From Siphonodentalium dalli (Eukaryota; Mollusca; Scaphopoda; Gadilida; Siphonodentaliidae), in NCBI GenBank assembly GCA_032622095.1, contig CP136061.1, forward strand, positions 134,377,587 to 134,441,586: a stretch of DNA of 64,000 nucleotides, written 5' to 3'. This document shows positions 36,870 to 50,035 of the stretch, in pieces. The position numbers and the translations under genes are program-made. Position 1 is the first letter of the stretch. Each line of letters opens with the position of its first letter. The notes under the pieces are model-generated. The model saw nothing but the letters and a program-made list of their open reading frames with translations, was not told the origin of the DNA and did not search any database.

Positions 36870-37950
36870 TAAAGACTTTTCAAGAAATTATTTCCATCAA
36901 TATATGGATTTTTTATTTATGAGTGTGTGGCAACATATGTTTCTCACATGTTTTGGGGACTATATTAAAAGGAAGAGGTTCATAAATAATTCTTTTGTTG
37001 GAGGTGTTTGTGTTGAGAGGTATCAACACCTTCTTTAACAGATACATATCTTGATACAATATCTCCAGTGTTTAGTCCCAGTCAAAAGAATAGTAACATG
37101 TGAGAATATATCAAGAAGTAGACAAATATTTCATTGATGCAAAGTCTTGAAAAAATCATGAAAAGCAGCGGTCTAAACAAGAACACCTGTTTAATATTCT
37201 ATATCATAAGAGGGGTTTTATGTCTGCATATAGCTAACACATGAATAGTCTCTACTGATGCTTTTTTGTGGGAGGGTTTTAGTTGTGGGTCCAATTGAAC
37301 TCTCTTTGAGGGTGGGTTTGATTAGTTTTATAACTTTTGTCCTTGGAAGGCGAATGAGTGTTCATTAGTTTCCAGACGTTAGACAGTTGTCTATTCTATC
37401 ATGTTGGTGATCCGGTCTGTAAATAAATCTCGGCCACATGGCAGCGTTAAAACATTCAAAACTCAGTTATTAAAAAGGGGATAAAATGAAATTCTTGGCA
37501 TAAACTAAATGAGAATTAAAAAAAAAAATTCTAAATAGTTGGAATTTTCTTCACAATTTGCAATGTTTGCTGATAAATCACTGTAACAGTTTTGTTTACA
37601 TAACACTGGTTTCAAAACGCGATATTTTGCTATTGGAGAAATATCAATAATGAATATAAGAATAAAGTTTATCTATTTCTCCATGTTTTTCTTAGTGCTG
37701 ATGTTTTACAGACTTTGCACATTTACCCACTGCGAGTGTCTTGGGTCCCGTTAAATGTTAACATACCCAAGGGGAAAACGCTGAGGTTTTCACAACTGGA
37801 TTGTATTTAGATTCAAAGTGTTTTTAAAAACCTTGAGCTTGGGAAAAATAAAACCAAGAATATGTTATTAACAACTGAAGACAAATATTGTATCACTGAT
37901 TATGTTACTTCAAAGCTTCAACTATGATGCCAAAGAAAATTATGAATTAC
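36870..37950. other. Stretch without recognised features
   Basis: AT-rich, low-copy; no supported gene. Confidence 0.35.
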
Positions 37951-38239
37951 AGTAATGCTCTAAATAATTGACTCCTTAACCACAGCAGAATTATGGGTAA
38001 TTTTTCAGGATTTAGTCGGAAATATGGCTTGCCATTCATCGGAAAGCTCTCAGTGAGAGCTTTCCGAAGAATGGCGGCAAGCCATATTTCCGACTAAATC
38101 CTGAAATGTTACCCATAATTCTGCTGTGGTTACTGAGAGCTTTCCGATGAATGGCAACAAGCCATATTTCCAACTAAATCCTGAAAAATTACCCATAATT
38201 CTGCTGTGGTTAAGGAGTCGATTATTTAGGGCATTACTG
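37951..38239. repeat. Family A MITE with a duplicated right arm
   Basis: Left arm, apex AGT and right arm to GCTGTGGTTA; then a second right arm from GAGAGCTTTCCGATG through GGGCATTACTG. TA at the left. Confidence 0.88.
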
Positions 38240-38906
38240 AAGTTCAATTGTTTGCAGATTTTGGGAACAGATGTTAAAAAATATGCAAAGAATTATAAAT
38301 TTGATAACTGGAGCAATAAAATTTTGACCTGTTTGAATTCTTTTTATGTTTTTCTGAAACTTATACATTGATGGATTCACTTTTAGAATCCAATTCTTTG
38401 ATGACGTCAAAGAGCATTATAAATGTGAAGTTGACGAATTAAAACTTTTGCCAAGTAATGTATTACCTGAAAAATAACTCATCATCAAGCAGTGCCAATA
38501 TTTATGAAAACGGACACCACTGCATCTGGGAAGGTACTAAAGTACTTACAAATTTTAAAGAGCATATCAGCCCATAATAACGCAGAAGAGGGAACCATGC
38601 CAGTTTGTCATGAGATATAACGGTCTATTGGTCTATTTGCGCAGTATAATCGCACCCGCCCAACATATGAAATGGATTGAAGAGATAATGGTACCGCCCG
38701 GATGTGTAATCGTGATTTATGGACCTGTGAATACTGATGCGCCAATAGGAACACATATGACATCACTTCCTCTGGTTTATAGAACAATCAGATGGTCACA
38801 TTTAAAGGGCGATGCAGCAACTGGTATATGCCACATGGAGAATATTAGGACTGCAACTTGATAGTGCATACTCCCTTTCATGCAACACACATCCAGAAAC
38901 CATTGA

Positions 38907-39344
38907 CCCTTTCTTTACTGAATACTCATTGACGAGTAGTTCCCTCAGAAAATGTTCAGATAATCAGGTCGTTTGTTGAACTTATTATCTGAACATTTCC
39001 CACCAAAGAATTGTATCCTTCTGCACCTGTATTAACTTTGTGACTGCCTGTCATCTGCTTTTTACCTGAACATCCCTCCAAATGAATAATAGACCATTCC
39101 AATATACATTTTTATTACTGACAGGAGAATTCAAAACATATCAAAACTGTTGGTACCTCGATACTTATGAACCATATTGGTATGTCATGGCATGATGGCC
39201 GTTTGTTGAACTATTAAAAAGATAGTAGAGTGCAGAAGGATTCCTATTCATTGGTGGGAAATGTTCAGATAATAAGTTCAACAAACGTTTGTTGAACTCA
39301 TTATCTGGGGACTACTCGTGAATCAGTATTTAGTAAAGAAAGGG
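38907..39344. repeat. Two adjacent family F fragments
   Basis: 38907-39129 has the left end CCCTTTCTTTACTGAATACT. 39199-39344 is a right half ending TAGTAAAGAAAGGG before TTAA (39345-39348). Confidence 0.7.
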
Positions 39345-39417
39345 TTAATTCAGAGGATTCTTATATGGCTAGTGATTAATATCCCACTAGTCACAACCAG
39401 TCATATATTTTGAAGTA

Positions 39418-39617
39418 CAGTAATGCTCTAAGTAATCGACTTCTTAACCACAGCAGAATTATGGGTAACTTTTCAGGATTTAGTCGGAAATATGGCTTGT
39501 TGCCATTCATCGGAAAGCTTTCCAATGAATGGCAACAAGCCATATTTCCGACCTAATCCTGAAAAGTTACCCATAATTCTGCTGTGGTTAAAAAGTCGAT
39601 TACTTAGAGCATTACTG
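39418..39617. repeat. Family A MITE, complete, short apex
   Basis: TA flanks. GCTCTAAG/CTTAGAGC termini and GACTTCTTAA/TTAAAAAGTC. The apex is shortened to GGAAAGCTTTCC. Confidence 0.92.
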
Positions 39618-41180
39618 TAGGTTGATAAATTACCCCACAGTAGGGAGTGATGGGGGGGGGGCGATTCTGGAATAATATTCACATAGTTCATTTGTGGTTC
39701 ATTTAAAGCGTAATTTGATGACATGAATATCTAGGAAAACAAAACCTGATGAAACGATGCTTGCTATGAGACACAAATAATTGCCCGAGGTTGAAACTGA
39801 AATCTCACTAACATAACAGTCCTCATGTTTTATAACAATTTACACAACAGTATGTTACCTGACAACTTGGAACAACTGTTCTTTACAAATCAATTTTATG
39901 AAATTTACCCCTTGGCAGTGCATGGTATTGTATCTTCTAACATTAACATTCCATATTAACAACTTATCATGAACAACCTTCAGCAATTTTACAGGTTTTA
40001 ATTAGGTTTAGTTTGATTGTGTTCAGAATGAAAGTTTGTTTTAGTTTGAGTTTATATCAGGACATATATTAAACCACAGTAATCTACAAGATATATTAAA
40101 ACCACAGTAAAGTTTATACAGCTTGCCGAAGGCTAGTTTGCGTTGATTTATGTTGAGTCAACCTAAGGTCTCCAGATTACCCATATCTCACGTATCTTCA
40201 CCTCTTGTGACCCTGCGACTAAGATACCGATTGTTATACTGTACGCAGTAAATAATCTTGGGTGTCATTACAACCCTACTATAATATTCTCAATGTAAAT
40301 CAAACTGCCTCGCTTTGTTCTTCCATGTGTCAACAAAAGATTGAAAATACTGAAAATGGGTAGGTAAATAGACCATGAACATTTCATTGCTTTGTCCATT
40401 TTAATTTATAGTCATTTCACTAGTAAGTTGTCAGTCACTTCAGTCCCCTTTCGCTATCATTGATGGGGTCGTTGTCTCTATTCTGTTGTTGAGCGCTGAG
40501 AACCCACTTTTAGATAAATGTTTCTTTGGATAACCAGATTGACCTTTGTAGAGAACTGTGTACTCAATTTATTACTAATAGGGACCTGCAAATCTGGGAT
40601 TTTCATTTAAAATCGAGATCTGGAATCGAATAGGGCAAAGATTTAATATCGCAGTGAATCTCAAATCATATTGTCATTGTTGTCTTGATTGTATCAATAG
40701 TGAAGATACAGAACAATTTGGAAAACACTTAAATCAGTTACCGATGGTTATCTGCATGATATTTTTTGATCGGTTAACAGATAATAAAATATCATACAGA
40801 TAACAGATCATCAATGGATCTTGTATTATCTACAATATTAGTGCGTCTTCTGTGCAATAAACCATCTACCACTATTGTGATGATACCAGACTCAACAAGA
40901 ATGACAGTTTACTAGAATGTGCATTCTCCCATCTCCATGCGGTAATCAACAAAATTTGAATGAGGACAGCCGATTTCGAATCGATCAAATCAGACTAACA
41001 AATTCTAATCACACCTAATCAAATCTATTTGCAGGGCCCTAATTACTAAAGAATTATATTATTTAAAAGAGCATCAGAATCATGATTCTTAGTTTAATTC
41101 TCGTAAAAGCAGCTGATTCGCTGTAGAAATGCTAAGTTTTGATTCTCAATTTTTTTATGGATTTTAAAGCCTGCTTAATA
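39618..41180. other. Stretch without recognised features
   Basis: About 1.5 kb of low-copy AT-rich sequence; a short poly-G run near 39652. No gene recognised. Confidence 0.35.
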
Positions 41181-41393
41181 CAGTACTGCTCTAAGTAATC
41201 GACTCCTTAAACACAGCAGAATTATGGGTAACTTTTCAGGATTTAGTCGGAAATATGGCTTGTTGCCATTCATCGGAAATCTCTCGGCGAGAGCTTTCCG
41301 ATGAATGGCAACAAGCCATATTTCCGACTAAATCCTGAAAAGTTACCCATAATTCTGCTGTGTTTAAGGAGTCGATTACTTAGGGCATTACTG
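41181..41393. repeat. Family A MITE, complete (213 bp)
   Basis: Ends CAGTACTGCTC and GGGCATTACTG, TA flanks. Both arms carry the variant AAACACAGC/GCTGTGTTTA. Apex GGC. Confidence 0.92.
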
Positions 41394-42308
41394 TAGTTGA
41401 CTGCCATTTTGGAAGTCAGTCACTTTCAATTTTATCAATATTCAAGAAAATATCTGAAGTCACCTATATTTTGAATTTATTAGCAGTTTGTTGCTACAAG
41501 CTAATTTTTATAGTGCTTCTATGCCTGTCATCTGTAAGTAACCATACATCTCTGCAAGTAAAAATGGATCATTCCGATATATACTTTTAGTAATGGAAGT
41601 GAGAATCCATTAAGAAATAAATGGGTTATTAAAGTATCCCTTTTCACTGATATAAATAAATGGACACCAATATCAATACCAGTATCATTATCATCATCGT
41701 GAAATATATCAATCGTCCAATATAAGATATATACAGCAGGTAATTACCTATGTATGTTTACCTGTAATCAAAGTATCATCTCACCTTTATTGCTTCTTAA
41801 TCCAATACAATAGCTCAATCTTAACACAGTATAGCAGACAAACAGATGGAGCTACTACTATCATAATGAATCTATGAATTCGGAGGAACCCTTTATTCTA
41901 TACGCTCAGATGATTCAGATTTTATCCATGAAGCTGTAAGAACAATCAGATGTTTTCTCTGGCATCTATCATCCACTATAATGCTTTTTTTGTTTGAAAT
42001 ATGATCATCACAATGCATAGAGGCATCAACTCGCTTTCTACTAATACCTTGAGGTCTCAAAACATTAGAGTCTATTTCTGGAACAGGGCGTCAGTAAAGC
42101 AGAATTGAAACCTGTTTATTCTCCAAATGTGTGGGTGTTTTTAGGATGAATCATGCAACTTTTTCCTGGCACAGTCCTCATCAGATAAGGGCATTGTTTG
42201 CGAAAATGTTGACAGTTCACAAATCAAAATCCGCCAAACCTTCAATATTTAATCCTCAGAAATCTCAGGAACTTAGCTTTGTTATTTACTGGAGTAACCC
42301 CTGAGCTA
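41394..42308. other. Stretch without recognised features
   Basis: A weak family F remnant near 41560-41630; otherwise nothing recognised. Confidence 0.35.
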
Positions 42309-42481
42309 CAGTATTGCCCTAAATAATTGACTCCTTAGCCGCAGAAGAATTATAGGTAACTATTTCAGGATTTAGTAGGAAATATGGCTTGTTGCCATTC
42401 ATTGGAAAGCTCTCAGTGAGAGCTAAATAATCAACTCCTTAACCGCAGCAGAATTATGGGTGATTATTTAGGGCACTACTG
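42309..42481. repeat. Family A MITE, rearranged
   Basis: After the apex AGT the sequence returns to a left-arm copy (TCAACTCCTTAACCGCAGC) before ending GGGCACTACTG, so it is not a simple hairpin. Confidence 0.85.
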
Positions 42482-42609
42482 TACCAGTATTTACTGGTGG
42501 GAAATGCTCAGGCAATATGTTAAAAAAAATTCTGTTTATTGAAATAATTATCTAAACATTTCTGAAGGAAACTAAGTCATTACCGAGTAGTTATTAGACA
42601 GGGTTAATA

Positions 42610-42935
42610 CAGTAATGCCCTAAGTAATCGACCTCTTAACCAAAGCAGAATTATGGGTAACTTTTCAGGATTTAGTCGGAAATATAGCTTGTTGCCATTC
42701 ATCGGAAAGCTCTCCCCGAGAGCTTTCCGATGAATGGCAACAAGCCATATTTCCAAAGCAGAATTATGGGTAACTTTTCAGGATTTAGTCGGAAATATGG
42801 CTTATTGCCATTCATCGGAAAGCTCTCCCAGAGAGCTTTCCGATGAATGGCAACAAGCCATATTTCCGACTAAATCCTGAAAAGTTACCCATAATTCTGC
42901 TTTGGTTAAGAGGTCGATTACTCAGGGCATTACTC
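42610..42935. repeat. Family A MITE with two hairpins in tandem
   Basis: Two apex hairpins (CCC and CCA apices) between one pair of termini: the stem is repeated from AAAGCAGAATTATGGG. Left GACCTCTTAACCAAAGC is exactly mirrored at the right by GCTTTGGTTAAGAGGTC. Confidence 0.9.
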
Positions 42936-43940
42936 TATCTATGTGAGTAGAAAGAGCAATCTAATGAAAGCACTAAACAAGTTATCTCAGACAATCAAGA
43001 TTCAAAGAACGACAGACCACAAAATCAAGTGCAAAGTAAGCAAGAAAATTAATGTTGAGGTTTTTTGTGATGCTAAAACAGTTATAAAAATCGGCATATA
43101 TCTAAGATGTCGCCACGCAAAACACATGGGGAGTATGGCAGATATCTGTGATATATAAATCTTAATACGGACAATTAAATTCATGTGGTGCATGCCAAAA
43201 AGATAATCAGGAGGCGGACTCAAAATCATAGTACAGAGATGTGGCTTGGACAAAGATGAAAGAAAAGTGCATAGCTAAGTCCCTGACTCATATGTTTAAT
43301 TAGGTGCATTCTAATTTTGAAAGCACAGATGCCATCATGTGTTAATTAGCATAAAAGGTCTGCTTTGGTGCCTATTGAAGAATTCTGCAGACTGGGCTAG
43401 GACTTCCCAGAATGGTGCCAGATGGGGCTTTAAAGGGCATGACAGATGGAACTAATAAAATGATAATCCCTACACGAGACACAAAAATTCTCCTATATTG
43501 TTCCACATTGGTCACGCAGGAAGCTTTTGAATTAATTTTTCCAGCCTGATTTGAGACAGATTTTGATCATTCTATTCTCGTTCTCCATGGTCTTAAATAT
43601 GATAATTTTCTGATATTATTTACATTCTATACATTTATATGTCAAAAGGGTTTAGAATTAGAGTTTATGATTTTTAAATCTAATTACAAAAGATGTATGC
43701 AGGGTCTTTAAACATTCAGTTATAACCAATACAGCTTAAAATTTTCTAGAATCCCAACATTCCATATAATATAGACTTGTAACAATCATATTCTGCTATG
43801 TTCGTTGGACTTCTATCTCCCATTGGAAATGATTTTTGTTCCAAGACTGTCGCCAGACCCAATCGATTTACTTGTAGATTGATTTAAATAGACTGATAAC
43901 AAAGTTGTTAGTTTTAAAGAGGGAAAGAGAGCCCAGAGTG
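42936..43940. other. Stretch without recognised features
   Basis: No supported gene or repeat family. Confidence 0.35.
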
Positions 43941-43944
43941 TTAA

Positions 43945-44198
43945 TCCTTTCATGACAGGGAGCTGTGCTGGTGCAGCATTAAAGATCCTGTGCCAGTGCA
44001 TTCTCTTATATATGTGTCTCCCATAGTGAGCCTCGCATATATAAGAGAATACACTGGCTTACAAGGTCATAGTAAATATTGTTAGGCCAATTTAATCTCA
44101 TATATGCGTGGCTACCTATGGGAGACTCGCATTTATATAAGAGAATGCATTGGCACAGGGTTTTCGCAAAATTTCAGGAAGCTCCAGTCATGAAAGGG
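43945..44198. repeat. Family B TTAA MITE, complete (254 bp)
   Basis: TTAA at 43941-43944 and 44199-44202. Ends TCCTTTCATGACAGGGAGC and GCTCCAGTCATGAAAGG. Two TATATATG hairpins. Confidence 0.88.
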
Positions 44199-44219
44199 TT
44201 AATATGCCCAGGCAACACT

Positions 44220-44472
44220 CAAGCCTTGAAATAGTGTGCCTGTCATTTGCAGAATGAGGTCCCCAGAGGGTGAATTTAGTGATGCTACCCCGCATAGCGG
44301 GCTAGCATCACCAAATTCACCCTCTGGGGACCTCATTCTGCTTACACCTCGGCAGAATGAGGTTCCCAGAGGGTGAATTTGGTGATGCTAGCCCACTATG
44401 CGGGGTAGCATCACTAAATTCACCCTCTGGGGACCTTATTCTGCAAATGACAGCACGCTATTTCAAGGCTTG
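44220..44472. repeat. Family G hAT-like MITE, best copy
   Basis: Perfect mirror ends CAAGCCTTGAAATAGTG / CACTATTTCAAGGCTTG or nearly so, and identical 8-bp duplications GCAACACT (44212-44219, 44473-44480). The whole 253 bp is a nested palindrome around GGTGATGCTA. Eight-bp targets place it with hAT-like elements. Confidence 0.9.
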
Positions 44473-44480
44473 GCAACACT

Positions 44481-45357
44481 GCATGTAGAAAACACTAAAC
44501 CTTCAGAAAGCAACTGACAAGCTTACCCAGATACACAAATCAGGTTACGCTATGTAATTGGGATCAGGAAATGCTTTGCTTATGTACATACATGCCTTCA
44601 CCTCACCAACTGAGGCATCGCAGGGCTCTGATTTAATACGGCCCCTCTCAGAATATTAAAGATCATTCACTCTGACATCAAGCTAAATTTTCCGAGACTC
44701 TCGAAACTGTGACACACATAAAAATTGAATGGAAAGTTTCATTGTTGCTACAGAATTTTAGGGTTAGCAATGTTCTGGGTGGTATATGACTCAATATTGC
44801 AAAATTGCTGAATAGCGGATAATTGATCTATTTCAGATGGGCAATTTTGACGAGTTAATAGTCCTGTTCCGTGTCAACTGTCAAATGAGCAGTATAGACT
44901 GGCTCTCTTTAACAATCAGCCAAAAGCAATAATAAAGATAGGTGGAGCCAGAAAAGCGTTCATCTGACATTTCCAATTTCATTTCATCCACCGGCGCTTT
45001 TTTGTTATAAACAATGCTTCATTCTGGGCTTCCTGCACAGAAATTAACCCAGCTATTTAATCGCCATCAAACATCATTAGGTACAGTAGCCATGTGATCT
45101 GCATGACTGCGACAGATATTTTGAAAGAATTGATCATATGTATCCTATTTGAATACATGCCATAATTAATGAGAATTTTCTCAGTTAAGTATCTTCACAT
45201 GATAAATTATTATGGATGCCAGAACAACTTAGGGTAGGCCTTGGGGGGGGGGGAACTTAAAAAAAAGGTCATGCTTTTGGTCATAGGCGAAGCATATATA
45301 AAGTGTTGATATTTTGCCACCAAAAAAATCTGCCCATCAGGGCATCTTGATTGACAA
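44481..45357. other. Stretch without recognised features
   Basis: Poly-G run near 45242-45252. Nothing else recognised. Confidence 0.35.
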
Positions 45358-45361
45358 TTAA

Positions 45362-45497
45362 CCCTTTCAGTGCCAAGTCCGATTTTTGTATCAACCCATA
45401 TTTCCTTGATAATTTTTCAAATATATTGATTATAATAATGTGATACATTGATGGAAAGATCTCTAAGATACAAAAATCGGACTTGGCACTGAAAGGG
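45362..45497. repeat. Family E TTAA MITE (136 bp)
   Basis: TTAA at 45358-45361 and 45498-45501. Mirror ends CCCTTTCAGTGCCAAGTCCG / CGGACTTGGCACTGAAAGGG. The terminus resembles the right end of family C, but the TATATATGCGAG core is absent. Confidence 0.85.
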
Positions 45498-45791
45498 TTA
45501 AAATCTATTTTTAATTCTGAATTCTTCTAATCAAGTTCTGTATAACTGCTACCCATTTTACAATAAAACAAGAGTAATTTTATTTCTAAAACATGGCAGA
45601 TCCAAAACTTGAAGCACTGAAAAACAAAGGGATAGTGGGACAACTATCAGAAAAAGTGTCCCCAATAAAAATAAATGCACTTGTAAAACATTAGCTGAGA
45701 GCATAGACACAGAGCGCTCCGGTGGACATGTATATAGTGTTGACTGGTGTTTCATCCTCATCCCACCCACTTAGCATCAGATTAGCACCTA

Positions 45792-45952
45792 CAGTAATGC
45801 CCAAATTAATTGACTCCTTAACCACAGAAGAATTATGGGTAACTTTTCAGGATTTAGTCGGAAATATGGCTTGTTGCCATTCATCAGAAAGCTCTCGGGG
45901 AGAGCTTTCCGATGAATGGCAACATGAAAGTCGATTACTTAGGGCATTACTG
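45792..45952. repeat. Family A MITE, right arm deleted
   Basis: Left arm, apex GGG, then a jump from CAACATG to TCGATTACTTAGGGCATT. TA flanks. Confidence 0.88.
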
Positions 45953-46499
45953 TAGCTCCTACATAAACAGAAAATAGGGTGAAAACTGATGTTCATACCA
46001 ATAACCATGCTATGATAATAAAATTGTGCCTCTTTAATAGTTGTCGATGATGCTGTAACTTATTAATGACCATTCCAATAACCATACAATGCTATAAAAT
46101 TATTCACAAATGATTTTACATTTAATATCGCATGAGAAGGTAGCTCAGGGCAGACAAATTACTGATTCCCAAAGCTGGGTCCCTGAAAAAACTGAACATT
46201 GAAAACATGACCAACTTTAGCCCTTTGAAGAGAGGACTTTATAGATAGTAAGATGAATATTAGAAGAATAAATAGTGTTTCTAGTAACTTTAGCCAAAAT
46301 TATTAAATTTTATCTCAGGATGATAAAAATTTACCAAAAATGCTGATTCTAAAAAAGACTTCAAAAATTTCAGGACATGAACTCATTCAGCCACATTTAT
46401 ACATCTGTTTTATTCTTCAACTAGAAAACGTCAACTGCCCAGGCTCAACCCAACACACAACGTCATTCAGCAGCGAAGAGGCTAAGGCTGTACCCAATT

Positions 46500-47560
46500 A
46501 CAAACAGCACAAATTCCTCTTATTTGCAAGTAGAGAATAGCTTTAATACTTGATACTGCTTAATAAATACCTCCCCATAAAATAAATACCAGTCTCAAAC
46601 AGCAGAGAGAGAGACTCAGAGTGAGAGACTCAGAGTGAGAGAGAAAATGAGGGAGAGAGAATGAGAGGTTGGTTGGGAGGCATTAGTTTAGCACTTCGCT
46701 CCTTATTAAACACAAAATACCTTGGGTGAAAACTGATCTTCATACTAATATAACCAACAATTCTGTAATAGTCAACTTGCACACCTTTAAGTTGTCGCCA
46801 ATGATGCTATAAGTGCTATGAAATAATCACAATTGACTTTACTTAATAAACTGAAACCAAAAACCTGATTCCCAAAAAAACATAAAAGTTGGAAGACATG
46901 ACCCACTTCAACAAAAAAAATCTAAGGCTGCCCAAAGTAAGGTACAGAACAAATTTCTCTTATTAGCAAGGCATTAAGTAGAGAATAGCTTACCTGAAGC
47001 AGTTTAATATAAATACCTCCTCATACAATAAATAGCAGTTGCCTCCAACAGCACAGAGAGAGCAAGAGAATGGTGGTGAATTAAATACAACACAACACTA
47101 TAGTATCCGAGCACAGCCCTGCGGAGAATGCACTGTTAGCCACACTGTTAGCCAGCACACAACAGAGTGCAGAGGGAACTGAATCAGCGAGGGAGAAGAA
47201 GACAAATATAAACACTAACCTGGACAGCCTTTCTTCTGACTGACTGCCTCACACACAGCCTGCACACAGATAAAATTTAATAATTCACCTCCTCCACAGT
47301 GTAGTGTGAAGGGGGGAAATCACTGAGGGTTATACTATACAGCAGAGTGTCAGTGCTGTATCTATGCTACTCACAAAGTCATCATGGGTGCTGGACCGGG
47401 TTGGGGGGGGGGTGCTTTTGGAGGGTATGGGAACTGCCTCTCCTGCCCTTTATGAATAATGGCAAGAAATACCTCACATGTCAGCTATAACAGCATTGTT
47501 TTGTTGTCCCAAGAGAAGTATAGTTAATTCTGGTAACATAATATAGTCTCCTTGAAAAGC
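46500..47560. repeat. Segmental repeat block shared with 59.9-60.3 kb
   Basis: 46500-46660 and 46965-47060 are diverged copies of one sequence (GTAGAGAATAGCTT...AGAGAGAGAG) whose inverted-strand homologue lies at 59960-60100. 47376-47560 is homologous, in the same orientation, to 60105-60265. Also holds (GA)-rich simple sequence near 46605-46670. On the minus strand 47220 reads GTCCAG|GTTAGT, a possible splice donor of an unidentified exon. Confidence 0.6.
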
Positions 47561-48019
47561 AGACGGAAATCCTAACAGATTTATGTCTCTGGATTTGTCA
47601 TGGAAATTATTTTCTAGGATTAAGCGGCTTTCCTAAGATGACAAAATAAATCGCTTCCAAATATGGAGTGCATGCCTGGCGTATTAAACATTTGCATCAT
47701 AGTATTTAGTATTAGTTTAAAAACAACAAATGCTAAAAGAATAATCAGTAATATATATCGTTGACTGAAACTGAAAACTGGAAGATGATGTCTAATAGAT
47801 TACGATGAGTATAATGAATGAATATGTCTCTTGTATTCTGTATTATAAGATTAGTTGTGCTGCACTATGCGTGGGAAGATTCTGCCTTGAAATGATCTAT
47901 TATCTCACTAACCAATGACATCGCGCATGGTCTGAGCCATAACCAATGAATGGAGGGTATCCAATCAATACAGAAAATAAATCTCAATCACAGATCCAGA
48001 TTTCCATCAGCTTTTTTAA

Positions 48020-48268
48020 TCCTTTGATAACGGAAGCTGCGCTGGTGCAGCATTAAAGCCCCTGTGCCAGTGCATTCTCTTATATATATGCGGGTCCTAT
48101 GGTGGCCTCGCATATATACGAGAATGCACTGGCTTACAAGATCAAAGTAAATATTCTTAGGCCAATGCATTCTCTTAAATATGCGAGACGCCGACTCGCA
48201 TATATAAGAGAATGCATTGGCACAGGGTTTTCGTAAAAATTCAGGAAGCTCCAGTCATCCAGTCATGG
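48020..48268. repeat. Family B MITE, right terminus decayed
   Basis: Left end TCCTTTGATAACGGAAGC after TTAA (48016-48019). Two TATATATG hairpins; right end CTCCAGTCATCCAGTCATGG without the final GGG. Confidence 0.75.
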
Positions 48269-48719
48269 AAGCATCAAAGAGGGTACTGCATAACGTATTA
48301 AGCTTAGTCCTTGAAAGTGCTGCAAAATACAGTATGGTTACCATATTTTGGCCTTTCCACTATTTATTCCAATATCTGACTGAAAATAGTGCCCTTTGCG
48401 GGTTTCCGGTAGAGGGGCAGTGGGTCACTTCGAGGGTCCCTTTCCCCTAGCCTAAATTTCCACTCTGATATATTCTCTTACTTGATCCACAGATTAGTGC
48501 ATAAATTCACTTGTTTTCATGAATGTAGTGAACTGGTACATAGAAATTAACCCTTACCAAAGGCCAGTGTATATTCAGCGTTATTGCAGTTGAATATCAG
48601 TTGAACCTATCAGCCTAGAATAAGTGTAAATGCAGCCTCTTTTGCAGCCTTTATTCAGATCCGCTGAAACCCTACTGCAATTTTCTCTATGTAGATCCTA
48701 TAGGAAATCAGTAGATCCA

Positions 48720-48945
48720 AAAAGAAATCAGCGGAATAACAGCTATTTTTCAGCCTGGAATCAGCAGTACCAATTATTTAAATGAGGCTGAAAATCGGCT
48801 GTATATCCAGCTGAAATTCTGCTGGAAATTCAGCGGAAATTCAGCAGTGCAGCTGTAATTCAGCTGTAGATATATAACGAGGCTGAAATTCCACTGGAAA
48901 GTCAGCGGAAATTCAGCTGATAAACAGTTGTATATTGCCTCCCCC
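48720..48945. repeat. Imperfect short repeats, GGAAATTCAGC-type
   Basis: Many variants of GAAATTCAGCNG and CAGCTGTA occur irregularly. Apparent open frames here follow from the repeat. Confidence 0.6.
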
Positions 48946-49099
48946 GCCTCCCTTGAGTACACTAGCCTGTTTTTACTGTAACACTATCCAGGGACTCAAA
49001 TTGTTAAAAAAAATTAACTGATATAAATGACCATAACAACATGAATGTGTGAAAAAATATCCAGTTCCAAATATCTGAAATAAAACAAGGTTTTTTTAT

Positions 49100-49480
49100 T
49101 GCAAACTTACCAAGATGTGGTCAGTTAGTGACAACATACATTGTAGGTCAGCGAAGGAGAACAAATTATTTGGTAGGAGAACAAACTATTGTTCCAAGTA
49201 AAGACCGTCCAGGAATAATTTGGCGAAGAGACTGAGCCATTGGTAGAAGAACAAACAATTCTCCGTCCTATATAAAGACATCCAGAATATTCTGTGAATC
49301 TTGTTTTACATGTATGTCACTAAATCCAGAGTATGTTCCTGGAGACCTGGAATACTGTGCATGAATATCTGACAATAAACTGCATGATCAGGATATGTAT
49401 CAGTTAATCTTTTTGATCGGACACAGACAATCGGGACAAAAGGCAACTTCCACACTCACTAAAACCAAACCGTGCAGTAC
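49100..49480 (-). repeat. Array cassette U1 (exon-like, two decayed 60-bp units)
   Basis: Minus-strand cassette ending CATCTTG|GTAAGT (donor at 49110-49109). Contains the T-Y-S-G-F-S-D segment and about two degenerate 60-bp units with a stop after DVFI. Flank 48940-49040 repeats at 49920-50020. Confidence 0.65.
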
Positions 49481-50035
49481 TAAACATCAATGTGTCACCA
49501 AGTGAAGTAAGACGCAAACAAAGTATATCCATGCGACCACGTCGATACTTGAAAAATGCTTGAAAACAAGAAAAGCTCTTCATACCCAAGTTATTCTTGG
49601 CACAGAACTTATATCTATCGAACTTATATATCCTACAAGTTTCCTATGGATACATTCATTTATGTATATATGGCTATATTAAACATCTGTTAATGATGCG
49701 ATGACTATACAGACAGAAAATACTTGAAAAAGAGAAAAGCTATTCTTTGCACAGAACTTATATCTATCGAACAGAATTATTTCCTGGCATTTTTGGATGT
49801 TTTGTCCCCATTGGGGTATAGTTGTTCATACTCAGGGGTGGATAGAGCATTTGGAGCATCCCTTTGTTGTAGACTGACACCTATGTAATCATGTAAATTT
49901 TACATTGGGAAGTTAACTCTTGCCTCCCCACCTCCCTTGAGTACAACTAGCCTGTTTTTTCTGTACCACTATCCAGGGACACAAATTTTTAAATAAATTA
50001 ACTGATATAAATCACCATAACATCATGAAATGTGT

